Positions 11,939 through 23,377 of a DNA stretch of 64,000 nt are shown in pieces. The DNA is taken from NCBI RefSeq assembly GCF_954871325.1, contig NC_088777.1:3970509-4034508 (forward strand), given 5' to 3'. The stretch is from Gordionus sp. m RMFG-2023. Lineage: Eukaryota > Nematomorpha > Gordioida > Chordodea > Parachordodidae. The position numbers and the translations under genes are program-made. Position 1 is the stretch's first letter. Every line of letters starts with the position of its first letter. Below the pieces are notes generated by a model. That model ran no database searches, was not told the origin of the DNA, and worked only from the letters and a program-made list of their open reading frames with translations.

Positions 11939-12622
11939 CTTCATGATTTGAGTTAATTTTATAGCTTACTTTAACTTGAGCTACCTATAATTTTAATCGT
12001 GTTGCCATCATATCCCAACTTTTTAGCAGTTTCTTTTGTTACTCTAATGCCAGTTTTAACTCTATGTATCTTAGTAAGATAGAAAATCTAATGCCTCGGT
12101 CGATCTTCATAACTACTGGTGTTGTTATTGTTCACTGTAATTTTATAGGCGTTGTGATTGTCAATGCCATCATGCACATTGTTTATGTCTAAACTCAATA
12201 AGTTGAATTTCTTCTTAGAAGCTTATTCATTACCATCATCCGTAATTTCTTCAATACTCACGATTTGTTAGAATATCGAGCTTGGCTTCTGTTATTATAA
12301 GATTTGGATTGTGTTGCTATCATAGTTTTTGTTGATTGTATCGCACATTGTAATTCAATATTAGATTGCATCTTAAATCTCCGTGCTTATATTTTGGAAA
12401 AAATCTTAGGAAACCGTTGCCTAAATAATTTTTTTGGTGATAGTTGTAACGATAGTCGTGATGGTGGTGATTGTTATGAAACTCATCTGATAATACATAC
12501 TAAAAACATATCATAAAACATTTTAATAAAACCGGGCGTAGTTTAGAAAATACTATATCTTAAATGGCTCTCATTAAATACATGTGTTAGGCCATATATC
12601 ATATCATTCATGCCCTACTATA
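11939..12622. other. Upstream region of the kappaB-Ras gene, no gene recognised
   Basis: This is more balanced in composition than its neighbours at 12100-12520, with open stretches in one plus frame (for example LDCILNLRAYILEKI), but no recognisable domain. It could hold the promoter and 5' UTR of the gene starting at 12623, or a degraded repeat. Confidence 0.3.
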
Positions 12623-13363
12623 ATGGGTAAAAGTTATAAAATTGTTGTTTTTGGGCGTTCTAAAACTGGAAAAACTTTATTAATAGAATCCTTATTTTAT
12701 AATAACAGTTTTGATGACAAAATTAAAAATGTAATTTATTGCCATATATGTATATAGTTATATAATTTAATATTATTTAAGTATCGACCTACAATTGATG
12801 ATATTTATCCATTCTATATTGAGTATGAAAAAGGGAATAAAGATCGCACCCATATTTATGATACAAGAGGATTAGTTTTATTGTTTAAAATATATTGTAT
12901 ACCAAAAATTTTTAGGAGAATATGGATGAACAATTTATTCAATATTATTTATCATTTGCTGATGTAAAATAAAATGTTATATTTTTTTTACATCAACATC
13001 AAGGCTATCATTTATGTGTATAATGCATCTATAAGGGATATAACACCATCAATTGGTATAAATAATAATAATTTAGAATATGTCAAAAAAGATTTAGAAA
13101 ACATTAAAAATAAAAAGGAGGTACTTTTAACATTAATTTATGATTCTAAATACAGTATAAGTTAATAATGACTGTTATTGGTACATTTTTAAGCGCAGAT
13201 CAAGCAAATTTAACTTCCAACAGAGAAACATTCCATATTCCCTTATGGGTATTTAAAGATAAAGGTAAAATGTAACATATTATATTAATTAAATATAACA
13301 AATAGAATTATAAAAAAAGATTTGAATAAGTTTTACATGCTTACAATTTTGATTAATGTTTAA
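12623..13363 (+). CDS. NKIRAS: kappaB-Ras-like small GTPase (NKIRAS family), divergent
   Basis: kappaB-Ras proteins are atypical Ras-like GTPases that bind IkappaB and restrain NF-kappaB and Ral signalling. Six exons join in frame: 12623-12730, 12782-12874, 12916-12963, 13004-13154, 13199-13264 and 13320-13363, giving 169 residues. The introns are 51, 41, 40, 44 and 55 nt, all GT-AG. The start MGKSYKIVVFG matches the family. The P-loop is G11-RSKTGKT18. Switch II is YDTRGL (62-67), the kappaB-Ras hallmark in place of DTAGQ. YLSFAD (78-83) and NKKEV (119-123) also match. The guanine-specificity NKxD motif expected near residues 128-133 is replaced by IYDSKY, and the protein is shorter than the usual roughly 190 residues. 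The last short exon (DLNKFYMLTILI) aligns with the final helix. The open frame across six exons argues against a pseudogene. Confidence 0.87.
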
Positions 13364-14218
13364 AAAATAAAAATTTTAGCCTATAAAATGATAATTCAAG
13401 CTTAAAAAATATTAAGAATAAAAAGTTGGAACCCCTCTTAATTTATAGATAGTGTACCATATTTTGAAATTTCCAAAAAACAGTTCTAACAAAAATTTAC
13501 AGAAAACAGTTCTAACAAAAATTTATAGTGATTTATACATTCAAAATGTTGTGTGATTATTTTAGAATTTTTTTTATAATTATAATTTTTTTCATTGCTT
13601 TAATATAATTCAAAATCAGAACCCCCACTTACTTGGAAGCACACTAATCTAAGAACCAAAATCAAAACTCACTTTTCTAATTTTAATGACTATAACCAAT
13701 TTTATTCAAAAATATTCAGAAATAGAACCTAAACTTTTTTTAGTCTAGGCTCTATATTCTGAAAATAAAACAGGTAAAATGTTAAAAACTTATTATTACA
13801 AAACTACCATAAATTCATAGACATAAACTATGTTTTTCCTCAATTATTATAATATTATAATTTTCTCTATTATATTTACAATTGTTGCAATTTTTAAATT
13901 TTTTAAAAATTAAAAATAATTTCACTTATTTCTTCATTTGATATAGTAAGTATCGTAGTTTATGTGAATACATTTAGTCTAGAGCTGCATATATCTACTA
14001 CCATATCAGTGTTGATATTTTCCAAAAAAAAAATCAATCTGATTCAAGATTTTGTTTAATTTATTATTGCGTATCAAATCATACAATTTTTTTTATTTTA
14101 TATTTAATTTCTTAATAATATTATATTAGTAAAAGCAATGACCAAAATATAATTTATGTGTATTGCTTATAATAAGAATTTTTTTTTATAAGCTAGAGTA
14201 GCTAAAAATTGGATATCA
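13364..14218. other. Intergenic AT-rich DNA
   Basis: No gene or element was seen. A short phrase (acagttctaacaaaaattta) is repeated in tandem near 13480-13530. Confidence 0.4.
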
Positions 14219-15219
14219 TTAAGGAGGTCCATGAAGTTGCCGGAACAATTTGAGGATCAATTACCGAAACTTATACCGTTGTGTAGCCCGGTAATTGATC
14301 TTCTATCCGGACAGCAGCGGAATGAACTGCTACTGAGTTATAAGCAAAATAAGATAGTGTTGGCACTTTGCCAAAACTCAAAATATAAAATATTATGTTC
14401 TGATTGGCATAGTATTCAATATGTAGGTTAATAATCACCAAACCGGATATCGGTATCACTAACCGTAACAGAATTATAACCGTTTTAAAAGCGTGAAGTT
14501 AGAGGAATATTTTTTAAAAAGTGTGAATCAATTTAGTGCGTTAATTGATCCTCAAAAATCTTTAAACCAGATACCAGCGGAATGAACCGAGCAATCATTT
14601 TTTAGTTAAGGCCAATATTTAGTTCTTTAATTGATCCTCCGTTTTCTTCAAACGGAATGTCAAAAAAATTAAAGGAAAGTGAGTTATCAACAATAAATAT
14701 TTCGGGGTCAAATTTAGACCTGACAAATTATGGACGCATTAAAGATGAAACTTCTATCATTTTTTAGTGCTCCTTTGAGAGTAAGTGCATTAAAAAGTTT
14801 AATAACTAAAATTTAAATGCAAAAGTTAACAACAACAAAAAAATGGCGGTACACCAAAACAAAATCTAGAGCAGCGACGAACATCCAATTTTCGCCATTA
14901 TTTAGTGATTATAAATTTTAAATGAGCTTAATAAATGTCTCACGGTTAAATTTTTACTCAGAAATTATGGATGCACTGCCCTTCTAGAAAAATTATATAT
15001 TATTTAATTTCGCCAAGTATATCCTACCCAAGATTTATATAATATAGTAGTGTAGGAATGGTGAATAATAATATTTGCCAATAATAATATATTAATCAGA
15101 TAAGGCAACAAAAATGAAGGTAATTTGTTATAATCCAGATATATATTTATTATAAGCGCGGGGCTGTTTTATTTTTATTAGTAATTGTTGGAATTTTTCG
15201 GCTTAAGTCTTGGGTATTT

Positions 15220-15565
15220 CATAGGAGATATGTGGAATTGATTGCGACTTCATCCAATCGTTAGGTTGTTGTCTCTATGGACAGGCCCGAGATCAGGGAG
15301 AGGGTGTCTATTGTTTCGGATCCAAAGATGGATATCTCTTAGTGGGCTTGGTCACTAATGTTTTTGATATCGCTGGTTTCGTTGGCGTTATACGAGGGTA
15401 GTTGCAGGTCAAAAATCGTGAGAGCAGACCTATTTCCGATCCAAGTTCCTGACGGCTCGTCGGCTGGATTGGCGATGTTTTGCGAAATGACTCTAAAGTT
15501 TGCTAGCCCTACTTTCTCGAGGACTTTGCTAGGTACGTACCAAAATCATGGTCGATTATAACTAA
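15220..15565 (+). pseudogene. Left-arm copy of an unidentified conserved ORF plus RNase H fossil scrap
   Basis: The plus strand contains GYLLVGLVTNVFDIAGFVG, which is mirrored on the minus strand of the right arm at 18325-18570 (GYLLVGLVTNVVDMAGFVGF). The protein family is unknown to me. About 15430-15540 closely resembles, on the minus strand, the end of the RNase H region of the retroelement fossil at about 7580-7700, so a piece of that retroelement family is embedded in this arm. The right arm differs here. Confidence 0.5.
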
Positions 15566-16298
15566 AATACTTGGGTCGTAAATATCACATTCCATGTATA
15601 ATATCCAGAAAGCTATATTTTACATTTTCTGTTTTTTCATTATTAGTAAACAGTGTTCAGTTCAGAGGAATTAAGGATTAAAAGAATATATACTTTATAT
15701 ATAATTTATATGTGAATTATTGATTTTAAAATGTTGCATAATTATGGTTATAAAAGACCGCTTACTGTGATAAAATGGAATAAGTGCTAAGTCGGATTTA
15801 GTTAGAAACTGATGTGTTGAAAACAAATGAAACCATGAAATATTGAATTCGAAACCAGTAATCTATATTCCTTAAAAGTCATATGAATGTTCAGGCAATT
15901 TGTATCAAATAAAACTATCATTAAATCGGATTACAGTTATATCAATTAATATATCTAAAATAGCACCAAACAGTAGGAAACTATTGGAGGTCATTTATGA
16001 AAGAGATAAGGTATTTAGAAATTGTATAAAGTAGTTAACACATGTGAGTAAAAAACTATAATTCATATGGTATATAAAATCGCATGGCATATAACTTCTT
16101 CTTGCCTATCATTATTCTTACATATAATTGATTTTGAGAGATCATTATATATTTTCCATGTTCCATCTAACCTTTTGGAATAACATATGACCAATCCCTG
16201 AAGAAGCAGCACGAGGTATAAATACTATAAGAGCTCTTAAAGTATATAAAGTATCTCCTAAATTTATAAATATAGGTAAATTAATTAATTTATAACTT

Positions 16299-16949
16299 TC
16301 ACATCCAGTAGTGTCTATTATAATTGTTCATGAAATTGGTTTTATGGACTAAAGATAAAGGGTCCGGCATTTTACACGATTTACAGTATGTTAAAAGAGG
16401 TAAAACATCTTGAATTGTAATATCCAAACTTTCAAAACCTGAATTATTTATTATATCTAAATTTATTGGTAAACATATGATTTCCAAGAAATTCTCCGGT
16501 CGTAAACATTCTTTATTATTACATTTAAAAATATCCGTTACATTATATGTATCTTTTTAACATTTTTCTATAATATAATATATTGTTGATTCGCAAGACA
16601 ATCTATACAAACCATTACTAACCTTAGTTTTATCGAATAATTTTAATAATAAATCACACCTTATCTTATATGTATTATTATTAGTCCAATGACCATCGTT
16701 GAGCATATTGCCCTGAAATATTACATGTTATTGAAGGATAGGCATGTTGAAAAATGGAAATCTTACCACAATAAATAGACCTTTAAAACTTGGATCTAAT
16801 AGATATATAATAAGTAATACATGTCCTATTGATAGTTTATCACAAGCAGTAGCAGTAAAACCTACTGCGATAGCACAATATATAAAGCGTTTTTTGACAA
16901 TTTTGAGAATAATATAATTAAATAGTTTATAGAATATTTTGTTTCGCAT
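16299..16949 (-). pseudogene. USP-like transposon protein, spacer and left-arm copy
   Basis: Reading leftward from the unique spacer, this frame carries HWTNNNTYKIRCDLLLKL, then FKCNNKECLRPENFLEIICL and KSCKMPD, giving paired CxxC motifs. Stops interrupt it between the spacer part and the arm part and after NYNRHYWM, so it ends before the histidine box that is present in the other copy. It is the only copy with the upstream part encoded in the spacer. Confidence 0.55.
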
Positions 16950-17027
16950 GGGGCTAATAATAATACATATAAGATAAGGTGTGATTTATTATTAAAATTA
17001 TTCTATAAAACTAAGGTTAGTAATGGT

Positions 17028-17636
17028 TTGTATAGTTTGTCTTACAAATCAACAATATATTATATTATAGAAAAATGTTATGAAGATACATATAGTGTAA
17101 CTGATATTTTTAAATGTAATAATAAAGAATGTTTACGACCGGAGAATTTCTTAGAAATCATATGTTTACCAATAAATTTAGATATAATAAATAATACAGG
17201 TTTTAAAAGCTTGGATATTGCAATTCAAGATGCCTTACCTCTTTTAACATACCGTAAATCGTGTAAAATGCCGGATTTTTTAACTTTAGTCTATAAATAC
17301 CAATTTCATGAACAAATTATAATAGACACTACTGGATGTGAAAGTTTAAAATTAATTAATTTCCCTAGATTTATAAATTTAGGAGATATTTTATATACTT
17401 TAAGAGCTCTTATAGTATGTATACCTCCTGCTGTTTTTTCAGGGATTGGTCATTATATATATTATTCCAAAAGGTTTAATGGAACATTAAAAATATATAA
17501 TGATCTCGCAAAATCAATTATATGTAAGAATAATGATAGGCCAAGAAGAAGTCATATACCATGCGATTTTATATACCATATGAATTATGGTTGTTTACTC
17601 CGAGGTCTTAACTACTTACTACATTTTTTAAATTGA
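17028..17636 (+). CDS. USP (peptidase C19)-like protein encoded by the palindromic transposon
   Basis: This 202-residue open frame in the right arm contains CNNKECLRPENF (about residues 25-36), EIICLPINLDII, CKSC (about 78), IIIDTTGC (about 100) and SGIGHYIYYSKRFNGTLKIY (about 142-161) followed by NDL. The GHY..Y..R..G....Y.DL pattern is the histidine box of ubiquitin-specific proteases, and the CxxC pairs resemble the zinc-binding part. The catalytic Cys box is not present, as the N-terminal part is absent from this arm. Similar USP-like modules occur in multicopy insect transposon-related proteins as far as I recall. It is still fully open, whereas its inverted partner is interrupted. Its function in transposition is unknown. 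Confidence 0.6.
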   Translation: MYSLSYKSTIYYIIEKCYEDTYSVTDIFKCNNKECLRPENFLEIICLPINLDIINNTGFKSLDIAIQDALPLLTYRKSCKMPDFLTLVYKYQFHEQIIIDTTGCESLKLINFPRFINLGDILYTLRALIVCIPPAVFSGIGHYIYYSKRFNGTLKIYNDLAKSIICKNNDRPRRSHIPCDFIYHMNYGCLLRGLNYLLHFLN

Positions 17637-18324
17637 TTATCTCTTTCATAAATGTCCTCCAATAGTTTCCTACTATTTGATCATATGGTCATTTTATTTT
17701 TACTAAGGTTCATACGAAATCTATTTGTATTAAGTATAGTTAATTAAATATCGGTAATATTTATTTAAAGTTATCATATGTTCTTGTAACCAATAGTATA
17801 CAAATATTCCTCATATAGGAAAAATTGATTATAATGGGTAAATATAGTTGTGCTATTTTAGATATATCAATTGATATAACTGTAATCCGATTTAATGATA
17901 GTTTTATTTTGATACAAATTGCCTGCACATTCATATGACTTTTAAGGAATATAGATTACTGGTTTCGAATTCAATATTTCATGGTTTCATTTGTTTTCAA
18001 CACATCAGTTTCGAACTAAATCTGACTTAGCACTTATTCCATTTTATCACGGTAAGCGGTCTTTTATAACCATAATTATGCAACATTTTAAATCAATAAT
18101 TCACACATAAGTATATATTCTTTTAATCCATAACACCTTTAAGCTGAACACTGTTTACAAATAAAAAAAAATGAAAATTATGGAAAAAACAAAAATTAAA
18201 AAAATACAAATTATGATAAATACTGAAAATGAAAACGATAGCTTTCAATGAGATATTTACGACCCAAGTATTTTAAAGTTATAATCTACCATGATTAAGG
18301 TACGTCCAAAGCAAAGAACAAACT

Positions 18325-18570
18325 TCAGGCATTTCGTAAAATATATGGGTCTCCAACATCCATAATATCAGAGATAGGTCTGTTCTCACGCTTTTTGACC
18401 TGCAAATACCTTCGAATAAAGCCAACGAAACCAGCCATATCAACAACATTAGTGACCAAGCCAACTAAGAGATATCCCTCTTCGGATGCGAAACAATAGA
18501 CACCCCCTCCCTGATCTCGGGCCTGTCCATAGAAACTACAACCTGACGATTGTATGATACTAAGTCGCAA
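18325..18570 (-). pseudogene. Right-arm copy of the unidentified conserved ORF
   Basis: The minus strand reads SSGCSFYGQARDQGGGVYCF and then the GYLLVGLVTNV block shared with the left arm. Together the copies show a conserved domain of at least 60 residues with no family I recognise. It lies in the outer half of each arm and points toward the element centre, opposite to the USP-like frame. Confidence 0.45.
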
Positions 18571-19466
18571 TCAATTTTACATATCTCCTATAAAATTCCA
18601 AAGGATACTTAAGTCGAAAAATTCCAACAACAATTACTAATTAAAACACAACATCCCCGCGCTTATAATAAATATATATCTAGATTATAACAAATTAGCT
18701 ACATTGTTGTTGTCTTATCTGATTAATTTATTGCTATTGGCACATATTATTATTCATCATTCCTTCACTATTATATTATAGAAAAAATCTTGGACTTAGA
18801 TTAAAATATAGCGACAAGTACAAAAGCCATAAAAGCCGATATACTTGGCTAAATTAAATAATATATAATTTTTCTAGAAGGGTAGTGCATCCATAATTTC
18901 TGAAGTAAAAATTTGACCTTGAAACATTTATTAAGCTCATTTAAAATTTATAATCACTAAATAATGGCGAAAATAGGATGTTCGTCGATGCTCTAGATTT
19001 TGCTTTGGTGTACCGCCATTTTTTTTGTTATTTACTTTTACATTTTAATTTTAGCTATTAAACTTTTTAAAACACTTGCTATCAACAGAGCACTAAAAAT
19101 ATTTATGTGATAACTCACTTTCTTTTAATTTTTTGACATACCGTTTGAAGAATGCGGAGGATCAATTAAAGCACTAAATATTGGCTTTAACTACAAAATG
19201 ATTGCTCTAATTTTAAAACTTTTCTAATTTGCCTATAACTCACGAACCGTTGATTCCGCTGGTATCCGGTTTAAAGATTCTGAAGGATCAATTAACGCAC
19301 TAAACTTTGACATAAGGTTCGGTAATTGATCTTCAAGTCGTTCCTTCAACTTTACGGTCCTCATTTAAGTTTATATTTTCTTTTCTACAAATAAAAGGAT
19401 TTAAAAATATAGAACAGGTTACAATTAGCTAATGTTGTTGAACAGCTTATTTGGTTAATTTTTTAA

Positions 19467-20200
19467 ATGGCTAAGCCAAAAATAATTACTTATAGGATAT
19501 TTTACCCGGATAATGCAGAAAGATTGTATGATAAAGTAATTAAATTTTTTTAAAATCCCTGATTTAGTCATTTTTAAAAAATCCGCCATAAATATTGTTC
19601 ATCTTTTAATTGAAATGATTAAAAAAATATTTAATCATTCAGGAAAGGTACTTGGTTTTTTTTAAAAAAATCAAAAATATTTATTTTTTATGCCATTGAT
19701 TCAAAGTAAAAGTAGCATATTGGTTTGTGTAATATTGGATCAAATTGGTGAATGGATTTGCAACAACCACAGTTTAATCCAAACTCTTAAAATTAAGATA
19801 TTATATAGCTAGATTCTAATGTATTATGTTCAGAATATGATTATAGCAATTTATTTTTATATAATGTTATTTTTTTCTATCTTAGCAACATATTTTATTA
19901 TTATTATATAGTCAATCATCATATTGTGCATTTAAACGATACAACAAGCTATGTTGAACCTTTTAGTCATTTGTTTGCTGCTTTATCTCAAGCCCAGAGT
20001 AATAGCATGATTTCCATAAAATGAATATAAGAATTATATATATATGTTTATAGTTTATTCAATTTTATAAATAACTTTCTATTTAACCCTGGGGTATTTA
20101 ACTCATAAATTTGGAGTTAAGAATTTAGATGATCGGATTTTAAAAAAAATATATTTTGCAAAGAAATTGAGGTCAGGACAACCAAAAATTTTTATGAGCC
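19467..20200 (+). CDS. Possible host gene fragments, unidentified
   Basis: Several short, well-composed open stretches occur in order on the plus strand: an ATG at 19467 reading MAKPKIITYRIFYPDNAERL, then SAINIVHLLIEMIKKIFNHS (to about 19647), ILVCVILDQIGEWICNNH, VEPFSHLFAALSQAQSN and, at about 20092-20200, YLTHKFGVKNLDDRILKKIY ending at a GT donor. They look like exons of one protein separated by short introns, but I could not make every junction phase agree, and I do not recognise the family. A decayed gene is equally possible. Confidence 0.35.
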
Positions 20201-20669
20201 AGGTAAGACAAGTAAATGTTTTTAAAGTTGATAATTAGGCATATGACTATTTCCTTGAAAATTAGTATGGGCTGGGCTGGAAAACTAAATTGTTTTATAG
20301 ACTGAGTCAGGTAAAATAAATCTGGATCGAACCAAAAAACCAGATAAAATATTTATCATAATTATTATGATGTCTAACTACATGATGATATAACCCTGTA
20401 GAAAATTTTAGCACAATGAGTGAGAAAGGGCTATCTTGATTGGTCAAACTCTAAATAACTAAAAAAATATTATTAAATTGTAATTTAACAAATTGTTTGT
20501 AAATTAATGTTATACATAGTGTAATTGAACGGCTTTTAGCGAGGAAATATTGCCTAAGCTATCTTAAGCCTTGCGTATTGTTTTTTTTGTGGATAAAATA
20601 TTCAGTTGGCCGTTTTTAAAATTCGGCTATGAGCCGTTTAACATCACTAGTTATGCGCCATATACAAGG

Positions 20670-21219
20670 CAGGGATCCGAAGAGAAACTAATAGCGGTTT
20701 TAGATTCTGATAAAAATAACGGTTCATTAAAAATATCGGTTCGATTCGAACATCTAAAACCGGTTTGAACATTATACAAATCTAAATTCAAATTATGTTT
20801 TATATGTGGCATTTTGATTTTATCGAGTTCTAGTTTTTTTCTAGTGACATTCAAGATTTGCTCCGTTGTGCCCCTTCATATTGGTGTCACAATCAGTAAT
20901 ACCATATTTTGATGTGTCATATATAATACTATCTATAAATAATTTAAATATTGGATTCAATTTTTCTCTAGGCATTATAAGCTTAAAAATTTTTTAAAAT
21001 TAAAAATTGTGGCTGACATATATCAGTCAAAATCGAACGATAATAACCCTTAAACAACTCGAATATAAATTAGAAATTTAGCAATATACTAATAAAATCT
21101 TTTAAACTATTTTATAAGCACAAAATCAAGAGGTTACCTGTTCACGATTATTTTAGCGGTTCAGTTCAGCTTCAGTAAAAAATACCGGTTTAGCTATTTA
21201 GATTCGGTTTGGATCCCTA
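20670..21219. mobile_element. hAT-like MITE (CAGGGATCC ends)
   Basis: The left end is CAGGGATCCGAAGAG and the right end is ttcggtttggatcccta, its imperfect inverse. Flanking 8-mers atacaagg and ataaaaag agree at 6 of 8 positions. The subterminal DNA is full of ggttcg/accggtt words, as in the copies at 34970 and 59356. An open frame at 20571-20768 overlaps it by chance and is not a gene. Confidence 0.55.
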
Positions 21220-21914
21220 ATAAAAAGTGTTAAACCCTGAAAAATATCACCTCATAATATATTTGCTATTATAGTTTAAAAATGCATTTTTTGATCAAAT
21301 AATCGCCTTTAACTATATTAATTAGTTATATTAATAACTATTATAAATAGCATAAATATAAAAATTGCAATATTTTATAAAATAAATATCAAGCCACGCT
21401 AATTGTTGAAGGAATTATTTAAAAAAATATATAAAAAATGGAGATTATATTCATTTCAAAATATTAATCGAAAATTTTCTACTGACCATAAGATAGCCCA
21501 TATCTTAAAAAAATCATTGACTTAGTTTTTAATATTAGATTCAATATTCAATCTCATTCAGTTTTAAAAACTAGTTATTTAATATCAGTTAAAAGCAAAA
21601 AAAAAAGAGGATTTTTGAGACTTTAACCCCGATTTTTTCCAATAATATGGTTGCTAATATGTTAAAATTTTGCTAATGGTTTAATGCGAACATATATAAC
21701 CCGCCTCTTTATCGAAATTGTAAGGGGTCTCTCTTGATTTTCTAGCTCATTTGACATGGAGTTTATTTATAGATATTTTGTTCAAAGATTAATATAAAAA
21801 TCAATTTAAATATCTTCATCAGTTATTGGATCGGTTTTGTATGAATATCAGTAGTGTTGTTCTAGAGGCATGCCTTTGATATTAAGACACTTTATCGTAT
21901 TTATCGTCCAACTG
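21220..21914. other. Intergenic AT-rich DNA
   Basis: No gene or clear element was recognised between the MITE and the MULE palindrome. Confidence 0.4.
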
Positions 21915-22439
21915 GTCCAATTCGTTCAAAATGGAGATTAACAGGTTTGAAATGGTTTATAAATACAGATATAAATTATTTAGAATGTAAAATACAAATA
22001 ATAAAAATTATATTTTATCAAACACATTTGAATTATATATTAATTTAATATAAATCGATGGTTTATCAGAAAATTCCAATTTATCAATGATACAATTATT
22101 ATATTGTGCAGTCAGTTTATCCAAATTTGTTTTTTAAGAGTCATTCCTAAATCGATCTGAACCTTCTTTAGCTTGAGATATCTATGATTCAATTGTATAT
22201 AAAAGAATAAATATTTAGTTGGGATGCCTTCACCTACTTTTTTTAAGGCCGAATGCCACCCTTCAAGGTGATTGTTTGTGCGGGGACCACCAATTGCATA
22301 TTTAGTCTACATCTCCATCGCGAACATTGAATTGTGCCCATAAAGAATAAAATATATTATTAATTTTTCCTGTCCAGGCTCCAATATATAGAAACAAAGG
22401 ATTTAAGTCAATATTATTCATACAGAATTAAGTTATACT

Positions 22440-22960
22440 TATATCTAGGACATAATCAATATCCTCAAGCTTGAGAAGAGGTAAAATGCACATCCTCCTT
22501 ACAATTTTTCTGGCTATAAGATTTTCATGGTAGATTTTTTTTATCAGTAGAGAACTATCCTTTCTCCAAGCCCTTTGAATAAAGTGGAAAAAACAGCCTA
22601 ATTATAAGATAAAAAATGTAATGAATATTATTAATTAACCTTTGATTTGTATATTTATAAATACATCATACAAGGCCTCTATGTCTGCCTGTTCAAAATC
22701 TAATAACATATTTTGGTATTAGTATAAAGTTATAGTCCTCACATATCTCTTTTATCATTTGGAAGAGTTTTATATATGTGGTTTTACTTTTATTTGGCAA
22801 TAAAGCATACCATATGCTCTTTATAATAAATATGTAAAGTATATAATTGTTTGTTAATTTTTGGGGGAATAAAAAAGGTACCATCCATGTAGATGGTTTC
22901 AGCCTCTGCAATGATTCTAATAAAATCATATGAAGAGAATATTAGAATCTCATTATTATG
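22440..22960 (-). pseudogene. MULE transposase, left-arm copy
   Basis: The minus strand begins IIAEAETIYMDGTFFIPPKI, followed by NKQLYTLHIYYKEHMV and, in a shifted frame, ALLPNKSKTTYIKLFQMIKE and ILIPKYVI, the DGTF...YALL.NK..TY order of MULE transposases with the first catalytic Asp in MDGTF. After a short intron, LGCFFHFIQRAWRK follows (near 22560-22600), matching the conserved C.FH..Q..W motif. A frameshift separates the DGTF part from the rest, so it is inactive. Confidence 0.7.
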
Positions 22961-23377
22961 ATTAGCTAAGAGGAATGGCTGCTCTCAAACGTTGTATATT
23001 CTAAAGGCAATATTAGCTCATCTGTTGTTGAGGCAAGGATGAACGTGACTGCTTAATCATTTAGCATAGTTTATTGAAATGCACAGCGTGGAAGTGCATT
23101 GGGGAAGTTGGAAATATCTAGGACTAAGAAGCCTTTCTGTTAAAATTTTGTTATATAATCTTTCTTGATTCAAGTGGGTTCGATTTCATAGCAGCTTTGA
23201 GGCTAGTTCTTGTTTTAAGGTTTTAGAATTCATCCTTTTCCTTTTTGTATGTATGTTCTTTTTTTAAATCTGATTCTAAATATTGCACATCCATAAATTT
23301 TGACAAAATTCCTAGAATAATTTTTAAATATACAGAAATCCTTGAGTATTGAATTATATATGATATATGTTAATTTT

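Larger units (their letters stand above)
14223..19364. mobile_element. 5.1-kb near-palindromic transposon bounded by TTAA
   Basis: Two arms of about 2.4 kb (14223-16690 and 16950-19364) are inverted copies of one another around a 260-bp unique spacer. TTAA sits at both outer edges (14219-14222 and 19365-19368), the target duplication of Kolobok and piggyBac elements. The arm ends begin GGAGGTCC/TGAGGACC and then share gatcaattaccgaa. A subterminal word ggatcaatta followed by c/a and g recurs at about 14250, 14290, 14540 and 14620 on the left and 19155, 19283 and 19318 on the right, a likely binding-site array. The arms carry a USP-like coding region pointing outward, so coding continues from the spacer into the left arm and is mirrored in the right arm. 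A recognisable DDE transposase was not found. Confidence 0.75.

Noticed and set aside
20571-20768. 65-codon plus-strand frame with SDKNNGS and SVRFEHLKP
   Set aside because: The similar string at 35595-35891 comes from the shared MITE subterminal repeats (ggttcgaaccg words), not from a protein family.
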